The notes: generated by a model from the letters alone, not told the origin. 64,000 nt of DNA from Bacillota bacterium (GCA_023460535.1 JAEWPV010000016.1:1-64000), one strand, 5' to 3'; shown: positions 34,695-44,340, counted from the stretch's first letter. A program made the numbers and translations.

Positions 34695-37600
34695 TTATTC
34701 CACGTCGTAGAGCTTGGAAAGACGCACGAGGTGCTTGTATTTGTCCTGTGCGGTCTTATCGGCATTCTCAAACAGTGCCTCGGCACGGTCGGGGAACGCG
34801 CGGGTCAGAGAGGTATAGCGAACCTCGCTGGTGATAAAGTCCTTGTAGCTGACGGTGGGTGCCTTGCTGTCAAGCTGGAAGGGGTTCTTGCCCGCTTCCT
34901 TGAGACGGGGGTCAAAGCGGAACAGGTGCCAGTAGCCGGCGGCAACCGCGCTCTTGATCTCGGTCTGGCTCATGCCCATACCGCCCTTGATGCCGTGGTT
35001 GATACAGGGCGAGTACGCAATGATGATGGACGGACCGTTGTAGCTTTCCGCCTCGTTAAACGCCTTGAGGCACTGGTTGTAGTCGGCGCCCATACCAACC
35101 TGCGCAACGTATACATAGCCGTAGCTCATTGCAATGGCGGCAAGGTCCTTCTTCTTAATCTCCTTACCGGCTGCGGCAAACTGCGCCACAGCGCCGGTGG
35201 GGGTCGCCTTAGAGGACTGACCGCCGGTGTTGGAGTATACCTCGGTATCGAATACAAGGATGTTTACATCCTCATTCTGTGCGATTACATGGTCCAGACC
35301 GCCGAAGCCGATGTCGTATGCCCAGCCGTCGCCGCCTAAGATCCAGATGCTCTTCTTGGCAAGGAACTCCTTGTCGGCAAGAATCGCCTTCGCAGCGGCG
35401 GAGCCGTCCTTCTCGAGGGCTGCAATCAGCTTCTCGGATGCAACGCCGTTCTCGGTGGTGTTGTTTACGGTGCCAAGATACTCGGTGACGGCAACCTTCA
35501 GTGCCTCGTCGGTAGGGGTAAGCGCCGCAACCTTGGCAATTACGCGCTCGCGCAGCTGCTTCTGGGCAAGGTACATACCAAAGCCGTACTCCGCGTTATC
35601 CTCAAACAGCGAGTTTGCCCATGCCGGACCAAAGCCGCGCTTGTTAACGGTGTAAGGGGTAGAGGGAGCCGAACCGCCCCAGATGGACGAACAGCCGGTG
35701 GCGTTGGCGATATACATCTTGTCGCCGAACAGCTGGGTGGCAAGCTTCGCGTAAGGGGTCTCGCCGCAGCCTGCGCATGCGCCGGAGAATTCGAGCAGGG
35801 GCTGCTTTAACTGGCTGCCCTTAACGGTGGTGGGCTTAAACTTTGCAAGCGCCTCGGGCTTCTCGGGCAGCTCCTCGGCATACGCAAATACTTCCTGCTG
35901 TGCAAGCTGGGTCTCGATGGGCTTCATCACAAGGGCCTTGTTGCCGCCCTTGCCGGGGCATACGTTTGCGCACGAGCCGCAGCCTGTGCAGTCCAGCACC
36001 GAGATCTGAATGCCGAATTTGTAGCCTGCAAGACCGGTCATATCCGCGTTCTTGGTAGCTGCGGGTGCTGCAGCCGCTTCCTCTGCGGTCATTACGAACG
36101 GACGGTTTACCGCATGGGGGCATACATAGGCGCAGAAGGTACACTGAATGCAGTTTTCGGGAATCCACTCGGGAACATCCACCGCAATGCCGCGCTTCTC
36201 GTAAGCTGCGCTGCCCTGCGGGAAGGTGCCGTCCGCCATATCCACAAAGGTGGAAACAGGCAGGCTGTCGCCCAGCTGCTTGTTAACGGGAATCTCGATT
36301 TCGTTTACGAACTTCACAAGGTCCGCACGCTTGCCGGTGGCGGCGTGGGGCGCCTTGTCGTCCGAAGCGGTCTTCCACGCGTCGGGAACGGCAACCTCGG
36401 TAATACCGGTTACGCCCGCGTCGATGGCGGCATGGTTCATGGCGACAATCTTCTCGCCCTTCTTGCCGTAGGATGCGGTGGCGGCATCCTTCATATACTT
36501 GACGGCCTCGTCAATCGGGATAATGTCGGCAAGCTTAAAGAATGCGGACTGGAGCACGGTGTTAATGCGTCCGCCCAGACCAATTTCCTTGCCGATCTTT
36601 ACGCCGTCGATGGTGTAGAACTTGATGTTGTTGTTTGCGATATAGCGTTTATCCTTAGCGGGCAGGTGCTCCTCAAGCTCCGCGGCGTTCCACTGGCAGT
36701 TCAGCAGGTAGGTTCCGCCGGGCTTAATGTCCTCTACCATGTTGTAGTGACCAACGTATGCGGGGTTGTGGCATGCCACAAAGTCCGCCTTGTTGATGAG
36801 GTAGGTGGAGCGGATGGGCTTTTTACCAAAACGCAGGTGCGAGATGGTAACGCCGCCCGACTTCTTGGAGTCGTATGCAAAGTACGCCTGCGCATACATG
36901 TCGGTGTGGTCGCCGATGATTTTGATGGAGTTCTTGTTCGCGCCCACGGTACCGTCCGAGCCAAGACCCCAGAACTTACAGCTGGTGGTGCCGGCGGGGG
37001 TGGTGTCGGGGTTCTCGGTGATGTCGAGGGAGAGGTTGGTCACATCGTCCACAATGCCGATGGTGAACAGCTTCTTTGTCTTGTTCTTGTAAACGGCGAT
37101 AATCTGAGCGGGGGTGGTGTCCTTAGAGCCCAGACCGTAACGGCCGCTGAATATGGGAATCTGGTCAAACTTGGTCTCTTTGAGTGCCGCTACCACGTCA
37201 AGATAAAGCGGCTCGCCCAGTGCGCCCGGCTCCTTTGTGCGGTCGAGCACGGTAATCTGCTTTATGCTGTCGGGGATGGCGGTAAGCAGGTGCTTTACCG
37301 AGAACGGTCTGTACAGGCGAACCTTTACAACACCGTATTTGCCGCCCGCGGCGTTGAGGTAATCGATGGTCTCGTCGATGGTCTCACATACAGAGCCCAT
37401 GGCGATGATGATGTGCTCGGCGTCATTGGCGCCGTAGTAGTTAAACAGCTTGTAATCGGTGCCGATTTTGCTGTTAACCAGGTTCATGTATTCCTCGGCA
37501 ATGGCGGGAACCTGCAGGTAGTAGTTGTTGCTCGCCTCTCTTGCCTGGAAGAAGATGTCGGGGTTCTGAGCGGTACCGCGCAGTACGGGGTGCTCGGGGT

Positions 37601-38225
37601 TTAAGGCGTTCTTGCGGAACGCGTCTATTGCAGCGACATCTGCCATGGAAGCGAGGTCCTCGTCGTTCCACACATGAATCTTCTGCAGCTCGTGGGAGGT
37701 TCTAAAGCCGTCAAAGAAGTTAACGAACGGCACTCTGCCCTTAATTGCGGTCAGGTGCGCTACGGGGGTTAGGTCCATAACCTCCTGCACACTGCTTGCG
37801 GCAAGCATTGCAAAGCCGGTCTGACGGCAGGCATATACGTCGGAGTGGTCGCCGAAGATCGAGAGCGCATGAGACGCAACGGCACGAGCCGATACGTTGA
37901 TGACGCAGGGCAGCAGCTCGCCTGCAATCTTGTACATGTTCGGGATCATCAGAAGCAGACCCTGAGACGCGGTGTAGGTGGTGGTCAGCGCGCCCGCGGC
38001 AAGCGAGCCGTGAACGGTACCCGCAGCACCCGCCTCGGACTGCATCTCTGCAACCTTAACCTCGGTGCCAAACATATTCTTGCGTCCGTCGGCTGCCCAT
38101 TTGTCGGTCACCTCAGCCATTACGGACGAGGGCGTAATCGGGTAGATTGCGGCTACATCGGTATAGGCATAGGAGACGTGTGCGGCGGCGGTGTTGCCGT
38201 CCATTGTTTTCATTTTTCTAGCCAT
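34695..38225 (-). CDS. nifJ: Pyruvate:ferredoxin (flavodoxin) oxidoreductase
   Basis: Oxidises pyruvate to acetyl-CoA and CO2 and reduces ferredoxin, the central step of anaerobic pyruvate use. The one-chain homodimeric form has 1176 residues. The N-terminal TPP domain starts DGNTAAAHVSYAYTDVAAIY. Two 4Fe-4S motifs, CIQCTFCAYVCPH and CTGCGSCANVCPG, follow near residue 700. The C-terminal part has the third cluster motif CAGCGETPY and the TPP-binding region GGDGWAYDIGFGGLDH. The frame is open 32 codons upstream, but AGGAGG lies 9 nt before the ATG at 38225. Confidence 0.97.
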   Translation of the reverse strand: MARKMKTMDGNTAAAHVSYAYTDVAAIYPITPSSVMAEVTDKWAADGRKNMFGTEVKVAEMQSEAGAAGTVHGSLAAGALTTTYTASQGLLLMIPNMYKIAGELLPCVINVSARAVASHALSIFGDHSDVYACRQTGFAMLAASSVQEVMDLTPVAHLTAIKGRVPFVNFFDGFRTSHELQKIHVWNDEDLASMADVAAIDAFRKNALNPEHPVLRGTAQNPDIFFQAREASNNYYLQVPAIAEEYMNLVNSKIGTDYKLFNYYGANDAEHIIIAMGSVCETIDETIDYLNAAGGKYGVVKVRLYRPFSVKHLLTAIPDSIKQITVLDRTKEPGALGEPLYLDVVAALKETKFDQIPIFSGRYGLGSKDTTPAQIIAVYKNKTKKLFTIGIVDDVTNLSLDITENPDTTPAGTTSCKFWGLGSDGTVGANKNSIKIIGDHTDMYAQAYFAYDSKKSGGVTISHLRFGKKPIRSTYLINKADFVACHNPAYVGHYNMVEDIKPGGTYLLNCQWNAAELEEHLPAKDKRYIANNNIKFYTIDGVKIGKEIGLGGRINTVLQSAFFKLADIIPIDEAVKYMKDAATASYGKKGEKIVAMNHAAIDAGVTGITEVAVPDAWKTASDDKAPHAATGKRADLVKFVNEIEIPVNKQLGDSLPVSTFVDMADGTFPQGSAAYEKRGIAVDVPEWIPENCIQCTFCAYVCPHAVNRPFVMTAEEAAAAPAATKNADMTGLAGYKFGIQISVLDCTGCGSCANVCPGKGGNKALVMKPIETQLAQQEVFAYAEELPEKPEALAKFKPTTVKGSQLKQPLLEFSGACAGCGETPYAKLATQLFGDKMYIANATGCSSIWGGSAPSTPYTVNKRGFGPAWANSLFEDNAEYGFGMYLAQKQLRERVIAKVAALTPTDEALKVAVTEYLGTVNNTTENGVASEKLIAALEKDGSAAAKAILADKEFLAKKSIWILGGDGWAYDIGFGGLDHVIAQNEDVNILVFDTEVYSNTGGQSSKATPTGAVAQFAAAGKEIKKKDLAAIAMSYGYVYVAQVGMGADYNQCLKAFNEAESYNGPSIIIAYSPCINHGIKGGMGMSQTEIKSAVAAGYWHLFRFDPRLKEAGKNPFQLDSKAPTVSYKDFITSEVRYTSLTRAFPDRAEALFENADKTAQDKYKHLVRLSKLYDVE

Positions 38226-38440
38226 GATATATTTCCTCCTTATTGGTATGTGGGAGAAGGGAAACGGCAGCTTATCTGCCGAATACAACAATACACCGTG
38301 CGGGCGAAAGCCCCGCACCAATGTGCCGCCAAACCGTGAAAAAAAGCGGCGGACACAAATTGACGCGCCTGCCTAACGGCAAACGCATACAAATCAGCTC
38401 CACTATGTTAAAAACATAACGAAGAACCAATTCATAAAGA

Positions 38441-38469
38441 ATTATACCGTTTTTACTCTGCAAAGTAAA
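38441..38469 (-). promoter_or_regulatory. Predicted sigma-A promoter of PFOR
   Basis: On the minus strand TTTACT, a 17-bp spacer and TATAAT, about 215 bp before the PFOR start. Confidence 0.65.
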
Positions 38470-38606
38470 TATCTAAAGCCATATTAATATATTAAATTTG
38501 AGTAAACCTTGGAGCAGTCTATGCTTTACTGCATCAAATTGTAAAGATTGCTTGCAGTTTTTGTGCAGGATTCACGTATTTATAACTTACCTGATTTTCG
38601 GGGGAT

Positions 38607-38635
38607 TTGACAACCAATCCAACTTTCTATATAAT
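38607..38635 (+). promoter_or_regulatory. Perfect-consensus sigma-A promoter
   Basis: TTGACA, a 17-bp spacer and TATAAT, matching all twelve consensus bases, 155 bp before the CNNM/CBS gene. Confidence 0.9.
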
Positions 38636-38789
38636 AACTATGAATAACTGAATATACCAATATCTGTATGCCTGTTTGCCGCTGGGCGCGGTAGGGCACG
38701 CCATACTTTGGTCGTTTGGTGCGACAGTATAGTGTGTGTCAATTTATCCATCCTATTATCGAAACGCATAAAAAGGAGAACGAAACACC

Positions 38790-40160
38790 ATGGACCCTGA
38801 CAGTACCCGATATTTATTGTATATCGCGCTGCTATTTGTACTGATACTTATTAATGCCTTCTTTGCCGGAAGCGAGATTGCCATCATTCAGGTGAACGAC
38901 AACAAGGTAAGCAAGATGGCGGAGGAAGGACACAAAAAGGCGCGCCTTTTGCTTAGCTTAGTGAAGGAGCCCTCGAGCTTTCTTGCCACCATTCAGATTG
39001 GCGTGACCATCTCGGGCTTTTTGGCATCCGCAGTTGCCGCAGACAGCTTTGCCGAGCCGATTACCGCGGCGCTGGTTGCTGTTGTACCGCTGCCCGCATC
39101 GGTGCTCAAAGCAATTATCATGATTGCGATAACCCTGATTCTCTCCTATTTTACCTTAGTGTTCGGGGAACTGGTGCCCAAGCGGCTGGCACTGCAAAAC
39201 CCCGAAAAGTTTGCGTTTGCCACCGTCGGCGCGCTGACCGTTCTGTATAAGGTCACCCGTCCCTTTGTGCGACTGCTTTCCGCCTCGACAAACGGCGTGA
39301 TTCGCATGTTTGGCATCGACCCGCACTCCGAGCCCGACCATGTGACCGAAGAAGAGATTCGCATGCTGGTGGATGTGGGCAACGAAAAGGGTGTGATTGA
39401 GGAAAGCGCCAAGGAGATGATTAACAACATCTTTGAGCTGGATGACATCACCGCCGCCGAGATTATGACCCACCGTACCGACATCATGGGCGTGGAGGCT
39501 GGTTCGTCGATTGAGGATGTGGTAAACCTCGCCATCGAGGAGGGGTACTCGCGCATCCCCGTCTATGAAGATGATTTGGACAACATTACGGGGGTAGTGT
39601 ACGTAAAGGACCTGCTCCGGTTGATTAATACGAAGCCGAACCCCAAGCTTTCCATCCAGGAGTTTATCCGTCCGGTGCTGTTTGTGCCCGAGAGCAACCA
39701 TGTTAAGGAGCTGTTTAAGGAGTTTCAGGATAAAAAGGTTCAGTTTGCCGTGGTGTGTGACGAATACGGCGGCACCAGCGGCATTGTAACGATGGAGGAT
39801 CTGCTCGAGGCGATTGTCGGCAACATTCAGGACGAGTACGACAACGAGGAAGAGGAGATTCAGATGGTGGATGACACCACCTTTACGGTGGACGGCGCCA
39901 CCGACATCGAGGAGCTTTCCGAGATTTTGGACATCCCGCTGCCCGACGAGGGCGACTACGAGACGATTGCCGGGCTTATCATCGACATCTTGGGCTACAT
40001 CCCCTCCGAGGAGGAGCGCCCGAGCGTCGTGGTAAACAACGTGGAGTTCACGGTGCTGGAGGTCGAAGACCGCCGCATCGCTAGCGTTAAGGTCGTAAAG
40101 CTCCCCCCGCCTGTGGAGGAGGAGACCGGAGATAAAGGCAAGGACGACAAGAGGGAATAG
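38790..40160 (+). CDS. CNNM/CBS-domain transporter (HlyC/CorC family)
   Basis: A 456-residue membrane protein of the hemolysin-C/CorC/CNNM group, linked to Mg2+ (or Co2+) efflux and transport. The N-terminal CNNM domain has four predicted helices with the motif FFAGSEIAIIQ and FGELVPKRLALQ. A tandem CBS pair (about 205-330) contains MTHRTDIMGV and YGGTSGIVTMEDLLEAIVG. The C-terminal CorC_HlyC domain follows (TFTVDGATDIEELSEIL), then a charged tail. AAGGAG lies about 11 nt before the ATG. Confidence 0.93.
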   Translation: MDPDSTRYLLYIALLFVLILINAFFAGSEIAIIQVNDNKVSKMAEEGHKKARLLLSLVKEPSSFLATIQIGVTISGFLASAVAADSFAEPITAALVAVVPLPASVLKAIIMIAITLILSYFTLVFGELVPKRLALQNPEKFAFATVGALTVLYKVTRPFVRLLSASTNGVIRMFGIDPHSEPDHVTEEEIRMLVDVGNEKGVIEESAKEMINNIFELDDITAAEIMTHRTDIMGVEAGSSIEDVVNLAIEEGYSRIPVYEDDLDNITGVVYVKDLLRLINTKPNPKLSIQEFIRPVLFVPESNHVKELFKEFQDKKVQFAVVCDEYGGTSGIVTMEDLLEAIVGNIQDEYDNEEEEIQMVDDTTFTVDGATDIEELSEILDIPLPDEGDYETIAGLIIDILGYIPSEEERPSVVVNNVEFTVLEVEDRRIASVKVVKLPPPVEEETGDKGKDDKRE

Positions 40161-40182
40161 GCGCACAGATATAACACAAATA

Positions 40183-40217
40183 TGCGGCGGTCTGTAAAAA
40201 GACCGCCGCAATTTTTT
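40183..40217 (+). terminator. Terminator of the CNNM/CBS gene
   Basis: TGCGGCGGTC and GACCGCCGCA form a perfect 10-bp stem followed by TTTTTT. Confidence 0.9.
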
Positions 40218-40356
40218 AGACATTTTAATTGTGGGGTTGATTATTTGACGGGTTGGTACTCTTTATATTTTGAAGGCATAACAAAATGTGTTCCCTGCTG
40301 CAGAAGGGCAGACGGATTGTTAAGTGTTCAATAATATTGTGAAAGAAGGAATATCA

Positions 40357-40782
40357 ATGGCTACCGTTCAAAACACAAAAGTAACACCAGCCACATGGAA
40401 TGGGTTATATCCGTTAACTGATTTGCAGGTAGGGGATTACTGGTATGGAACATACGCAGGTGCAACCCAATGCGTAGGATTTGCACGAATGGTTTTAGAT
40501 GCGACTTATGGCGCAGGTGATTCTATTGGAGCTACACCCTTTACAAACGCTGATTCGGTGAGGAATGCATTTGTTGGAATGCCGATTGGTTCTAGAGTCA
40601 CATTCAACAGAGTAAATAGCACGGCAAAACATGCAGTCATTATCACTGCAAGATCTACTACTGGGATTACTGTTTACGACTGCAATTTTTATGGTCCGGA
40701 CAGAATAGGGTTACGAGTATGGACTTGGGCAGATGTACTTCAAAGGTATACAGGCATCTCAAGTGGAGTTAAGCGCGCATAA
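40357..40782 (+). CDS. Putative CHAP/NlpC-like cysteine peptidase or amidase
   Basis: A 141-residue protein with the layout of small papain-like amidases: a Cys at the start of a helix (TQCVGFARMVLD, about residue 37), a His at the start of a strand (KHAVIITARS, about residue 88) and a polar residue soon after (VYDCNFYG). This would give a Cys-His-Asp/Asn set. No signal peptide is seen, so export or a cytoplasmic role is open. AAGGA lies 6 nt before the ATG. The gene is AT-richer than its neighbours, and its stop codon lies in a 50-bp palindrome. Confidence 0.55.
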   Translation: MATVQNTKVTPATWNGLYPLTDLQVGDYWYGTYAGATQCVGFARMVLDATYGAGDSIGATPFTNADSVRNAFVGMPIGSRVTFNRVNSTAKHAVIITARSTTGITVYDCNFYGPDRIGLRVWTWADVLQRYTGISSGVKRA

Positions 40783-40820
40783 AAACGGGGGGGCATGCCC
40801 CCCCGTTTTTATGCGCGCTT
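40771..40820. terminator. Perfect 50-bp palindrome acting as terminator
   Basis: Arms of 25 bp (from AAGCGCGCATAAAAACGG to the central GGGGGGGCA|TGCCCCCCC) are perfectly complementary. It contains the stop codon of the CHAP-like gene, and T-rich and A-rich parts make it suitable for both strands. Confidence 0.8.
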
Positions 40821-40864
40821 CTTAGCTAATAAGTGCTGTTTTAGGGGATGCTGTCTGCTGTTAA

Positions 40865-41587
40865 CTACCATGTGAACTTTTCATCATAATCATAAGACAG
40901 GTACCGCACAACATTATCTTCAGTCAGTTGCAGTGTCAAGGTTCCGACGGGTGAAAGCCTGCCAAAAGGCGTTTGGATTTCGCCATCTTTCAGATCGGTT
41001 GCCGTACCGCTCTTCGTAATCCCAACCCCAATGATAATCTGCTCACCTTCCTGCCGCGCGGTCATCGCGGTAGCCCACCAACCGCCGCCAAAGCCGCCCA
41101 CTAGAAGGTACGTACTGCCATCGTTCCCGTCATCATCGTAGTACGTTGCGTTTTTTAGGTGCTCGCTTTGCACGTCAAAGTGTTTTTGAATAGAAGCCTC
41201 TACCTGTTCGGCGGGCGCATTAACGTACTCCGGTAGGTATACGTCTTCTTCATCCATAGGAAGATGAAGAAAATTGTTGTAGGCGCAGATTTCAATCAGG
41301 TGATTCGGCTGGATTTCGTAAGCGTTATCCCAAGAATAAAACCAAACACGACCGGTGGGAATCAGAGGATTAACATAAACCCTTGTAACTGCATCAAGGT
41401 CGTTTAAGTCCACGGGCGCGCTGTCAATCGTCAGGGAGCTTAAGTAATCCTGCCGTTGCTGCTCTGCGGCAGAAGACGGGGCGGGTATTTCACTATAACC
41501 CAGAGACGCGGCAGATGGGGTTTGCGTAGTGCAGGAAGATACGAGGATGAGTAATAGAATGAGGAATATGCTCATTCGCGTTTTCAT
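40865..41587 (-). CDS. Lipoprotein of unknown function (1 of 3)
   Basis: Not recognised beyond its type. The 240 residues begin with a lipoprotein signal peptide (MSIFLILLLILVSSC). A low-complexity Ser/Ala/Pro linker follows, then a globular domain with VGGFGGGWWATAMTARQEG and a C-terminal beta-rich part ending VVRYLSYDYDEKFTW. It is the last of three leftward lipoprotein genes, 37 bp after the second, so an operon is likely. The three share size, anchor and a C-terminal pattern of a beta-strand followed by a [RK]-[YF]-L motif. Confidence 0.65.
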   Translation of the reverse strand: MKTRMSIFLILLLILVSSCTTQTPSAASLGYSEIPAPSSAAEQQRQDYLSSLTIDSAPVDLNDLDAVTRVYVNPLIPTGRVWFYSWDNAYEIQPNHLIEICAYNNFLHLPMDEEDVYLPEYVNAPAEQVEASIQKHFDVQSEHLKNATYYDDDGNDGSTYLLVGGFGGGWWATAMTARQEGEQIIIGVGITKSGTATDLKDGEIQTPFGRLSPVGTLTLQLTEDNVVRYLSYDYDEKFTW

Positions 41588-41624
41588 ATGTTTTGTTCCC
41601 TTTCAATTTGGTTTTTGAGTATTG

Positions 41625-42317
41625 CTAAACCGATTTAGCCCAAACAATCTGCAGATAACGCACTCCATCTGCCGACTTAACTATAAACCGGTACTCAACC
41701 ACCCATTCTTTGGGCTGAGCCAATTGCTCCTCGCCCATTGGCTTTTCGGTGAACTCCATTGTGAAGTCTATGGTGTCACCGGTCCATTTTATGCTTTGTA
41801 CCCGAACATCATTTTGACTGCCCTCACCCAGCGGATAAAACTTGTATGCCTCCTTCTCCGCGTCGTACTCGGGTGCCTCAAATGAATATTCCGTCTGCAA
41901 TGGGCCAAAACGTGTAGCAATAAACTCATCTAAGTCCTTTTTGGGTATCAAACAATATCCATCGTCGCTGACCGTCAAACCTTCGTTCTCATAGATAGTC
42001 CAAAAGGAGAACCACGCGATAACATCGGGGTCTAAATCGCAGGCAGAACCAAACGGCGCATAAAACACTTGTGCAAACTGGATTGCATATGCTTCGAACA
42101 TCTTCTTATCGCTCTCTGTATATGATGCCTTTATGAAAGAATCCTCCAAATCCGTTTCCAGATTACCGGATAAATAGGCTGCAGAAGAGTCTGTCTTATC
42201 ATGTTCGGCAAAGAAGTTTTGTCCAGAGACCTCTCGGCTATCAGTCGCTCCAACCCCACATGCCGCAAACAGTACGCATAGGCAAAGTCCCTCAAACATG
42301 CGGATTAGCTTTTTCAT
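41625..42317 (-). CDS. Lipoprotein of unknown function (2 of 3)
   Basis: A 230-residue lipoprotein: signal peptide MKKLIRMFEGLCLCVLFAAC with the modified Cys at about residue 20, then an acidic domain. The C-terminal half has alternating strands, with IKWTGDTIDFTMEF and the end DGVRYLQIVWAKSV. It has the same overall plan as the flanking lipoproteins. No enzyme motif is visible. It is the middle gene of the three. Confidence 0.65.
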   Translation of the reverse strand: MKKLIRMFEGLCLCVLFAACGVGATDSREVSGQNFFAEHDKTDSSAAYLSGNLETDLEDSFIKASYTESDKKMFEAYAIQFAQVFYAPFGSACDLDPDVIAWFSFWTIYENEGLTVSDDGYCLIPKKDLDEFIATRFGPLQTEYSFEAPEYDAEKEAYKFYPLGEGSQNDVRVQSIKWTGDTIDFTMEFTEKPMGEEQLAQPKEWVVEYRFIVKSADGVRYLQIVWAKSV

Positions 42318-42352
42318 GGTGTTTCGTTCTCTCCTTGCTTAATGGTAACAAC

Positions 42353-43177
42353 TCAGTCAGCCGTATCCGTGTTCATTTCTAGGAAACGAAGGAATTGTCG
42401 GTCGTTTTCATGCATGACTTGAAAGGTAAAATGATAATAGCCTGCCTCCTTCCACCCGGGATTCCCATTAACGCTGGCACCTTCTAAGAGAAGAAAAGTA
42501 GTTTTGATAGTTGCCGTATCTTTCTGTATTTCTGAAGTCAAGTTTTTATAAGAGTTTCTGCTGCCAAACCCGAACTGTAAACCGGATTCATATTGCTGCT
42601 TCTCGTCATCAAAGAAAAAGTCTGAGTTATCAAGATTTAAAATCCAATCACTTAAGCCAAAAACCTCGTATACGAGTTGTTGAACTTTTTTTACAGGAAA
42701 CACATAGATACTATCTTTGGTCTTATTAACAAAACCATGGTATAAGTACTTCGTATCAGTTTGACAGTGATCAATTGACGATTCATAATCATTTGTTTCA
42801 CGATTCGGCAAATATTGCGGGTGATTGGAATGAAAAAAGGTCGTCAATACAAAGTTATCTAGTTCACAATCTGGGAATGTGCTTTTTTCATCATAAAAGT
42901 CATAAACGGCGTGTACAACCAGATGAGCAGTCAGTAACTCTGCTTGTTGTTTCGCTTCATTAAACTCATCATCCGAAAACTGATAATCGCTCTTTCCATT
43001 CACACTTGCAGTGCTAGCTGCGTTCGACGTGTTATCTTGTGCTACTGTATGACTCAACTCATCAGAAATATCAGAAACCAACAAGTAATCCAACCCCTCC
43101 GGGGCAATCGCTTGTGCGCACCCGCCTGCGGCGGATAGGAACAGTACAAAGAAAAGTATAGCAAGCAGCTTTTTCAT
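42353..43177 (-). CDS. Lipoprotein of unknown function (3 of 3)
   Basis: A 274-residue lipoprotein: MKKLLAILFFVLFLSAAGGC then a Ser/Asn-rich linker and a domain with FLTTxFHSNHPQYL-like and VYEVFGLSDWILNLDNS segments. The C-terminus again has a strand-rich part with DRQFLRFLEM. The open frame continues to 43279, but GAGGG lies about 8 nt before the ATG at 43177, which starts the signal peptide. First gene of the leftward group; it is AT-richer than the window average. Confidence 0.65.
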   Translation of the reverse strand: MKKLLAILFFVLFLSAAGGCAQAIAPEGLDYLLVSDISDELSHTVAQDNTSNAASTASVNGKSDYQFSDDEFNEAKQQAELLTAHLVVHAVYDFYDEKSTFPDCELDNFVLTTFFHSNHPQYLPNRETNDYESSIDHCQTDTKYLYHGFVNKTKDSIYVFPVKKVQQLVYEVFGLSDWILNLDNSDFFFDDEKQQYESGLQFGFGSRNSYKNLTSEIQKDTATIKTTFLLLEGASVNGNPGWKEAGYYHFTFQVMHENDRQFLRFLEMNTDTAD

Positions 43178-43411
43178 AGAACAGCCCTCGACTTTACAAT
43201 ATATAACATAAGTGCGCGAATCGGTGCTGTTTACTTCACATGAAAACAAAATATACCATGAATTATAAATAAATAACATCCAAACTGCCTAAGTAAAATC
43301 CATTCTATCAGTAACAGCAAAGCAAGGCGAAAATTGACAACCAGACGCAAATGGTATAGCATGTAAAAAGAATAGGAACAGGTTGATTTGATACAGAGAG
43401 AGGCAGCGAAG

Positions 43412-44206
43412 ATGGAACATAAAAGCATCCAGTCGGCGCGGGGCGAAGTGCATTATTGGATCTCGCGTTGTGAAAAGCACAGCAAAACACTGGTGTTTAC
43501 CCATGGGCTGACAGCCAATCATGAGATGTTTGAAAAACAGGTGGAGTTTTTTAGGCAGGACTATCACATCCTTGTGTGGGATGTTCCGCTGCACGGGCTT
43601 TCGCGCCCCTATACGGATTTTTCGTACCGCAACTGTGCCGAGGAGCTGCACGCGATACTAGAGGCCGAAGCGATAGAAAAGGTCGTACTGGTCGGGATGT
43701 CGATGGGCGGTTACCCGTCGCAGATGTTCGGGGCAATGTACCCCGAGCAGACCGAAGGCTTTGTAGCACTCGACACAACCCCGTTTGGGCTTGCGTACTA
43801 TTCGAAATCGGACATCTGGTGGCTAAAGCGCGTTGGGGCGATGGCGGGCTGGTTTTCTGACGGGATGCTGCGCAAAAGCATGGCAAAATCCGTTTCGAAA
43901 ACCCAGTATTCCTACGATATGATGATTAAGATGCTCAAGCCGCTTACAAAAGAGGACATCGTCACACAGATGAATATTGCCTACCGCGGCTTTACTCAAG
44001 AGAATCAGGACGTTTCCTTCGGTTTTCCGGTACTCATTTTACTGGGCGAACACGACAAAACGGGCAAGGTGCAGAGCTATTGCAAACGTTGGGCGCAAAA
44101 TACCGGATATCCGCTTGTGATAATCAAGGATTCCGCACATTTTTCTAACGGGGATAATCCCCGCCAGGTGAATGCGGCGATACTCGAGTTCATTCAAACC
44201 CTATAA
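43412..44206 (+). CDS. Alpha/beta-hydrolase
   Basis: A 264-residue serine hydrolase of the alpha/beta fold. The nucleophile elbow is GMSMGG (VVLVGMSMGGYPSQM, about residue 100). The oxyanion region TLVFTHGLTANHEMF precedes it, the acid is probably in LLGEHDKTG, and the catalytic His is in KDSAHFSNGDNP. The substrate is unknown; esterases and lactonases look alike. GAGAGAGGC lies before the ATG at 43412. A single gene, transcribed away from the lipoproteins. Confidence 0.88.
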   Translation: MEHKSIQSARGEVHYWISRCEKHSKTLVFTHGLTANHEMFEKQVEFFRQDYHILVWDVPLHGLSRPYTDFSYRNCAEELHAILEAEAIEKVVLVGMSMGGYPSQMFGAMYPEQTEGFVALDTTPFGLAYYSKSDIWWLKRVGAMAGWFSDGMLRKSMAKSVSKTQYSYDMMIKMLKPLTKEDIVTQMNIAYRGFTQENQDVSFGFPVLILLGEHDKTGKVQSYCKRWAQNTGYPLVIIKDSAHFSNGDNPRQVNAAILEFIQTL

Positions 44207-44313
44207 CCGCGGTACATTGCGGTGAGCTGTTTGCCAACCCGCACACAAAAAGCACCTGTGTAAACGGCGATAACCAAACGGATTGTCGCCGCATACGCAT
44301 AATTTTAGCCAGC

Positions 44314-44340
44314 TTGAGTCATTTTTTAACCGTTTGAGTT
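44314..44340 (+). promoter_or_regulatory. Tandem LytTR-type sites upstream of the unknown gene
   Basis: TTGAGTCATTTTTTAACCGT then TTGAGTT: two TTGAG units 20 bp apart (44314 and 44334). A promoter-like TTGAAT-17 bp-TAAATT follows at 44347-44375. The same arrangement lies before the LytTR regulator gene at 47015-47053. Confidence 0.65.

Larger units (their letters stand above)
38226..38789. other. Long divergent intergenic region (PFOR / CNNM gene)
   Basis: No gene is seen in 564 bp. It holds the predicted PFOR promoter (38441-38469, minus) and the consensus promoter at 38607-38635 (plus). Between them is an AT-rich stretch. About 150 nt (38642-38789) form an untranslated leader of the rightward gene that matches no riboswitch class I can recall. 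Confidence 0.5.

Noticed and set aside
36114..37604. 496-codon plus-strand frame opposite PFOR
   Set aside because: Antisense shadow of the PFOR coding sequence; low-information composition and no ribosome site.
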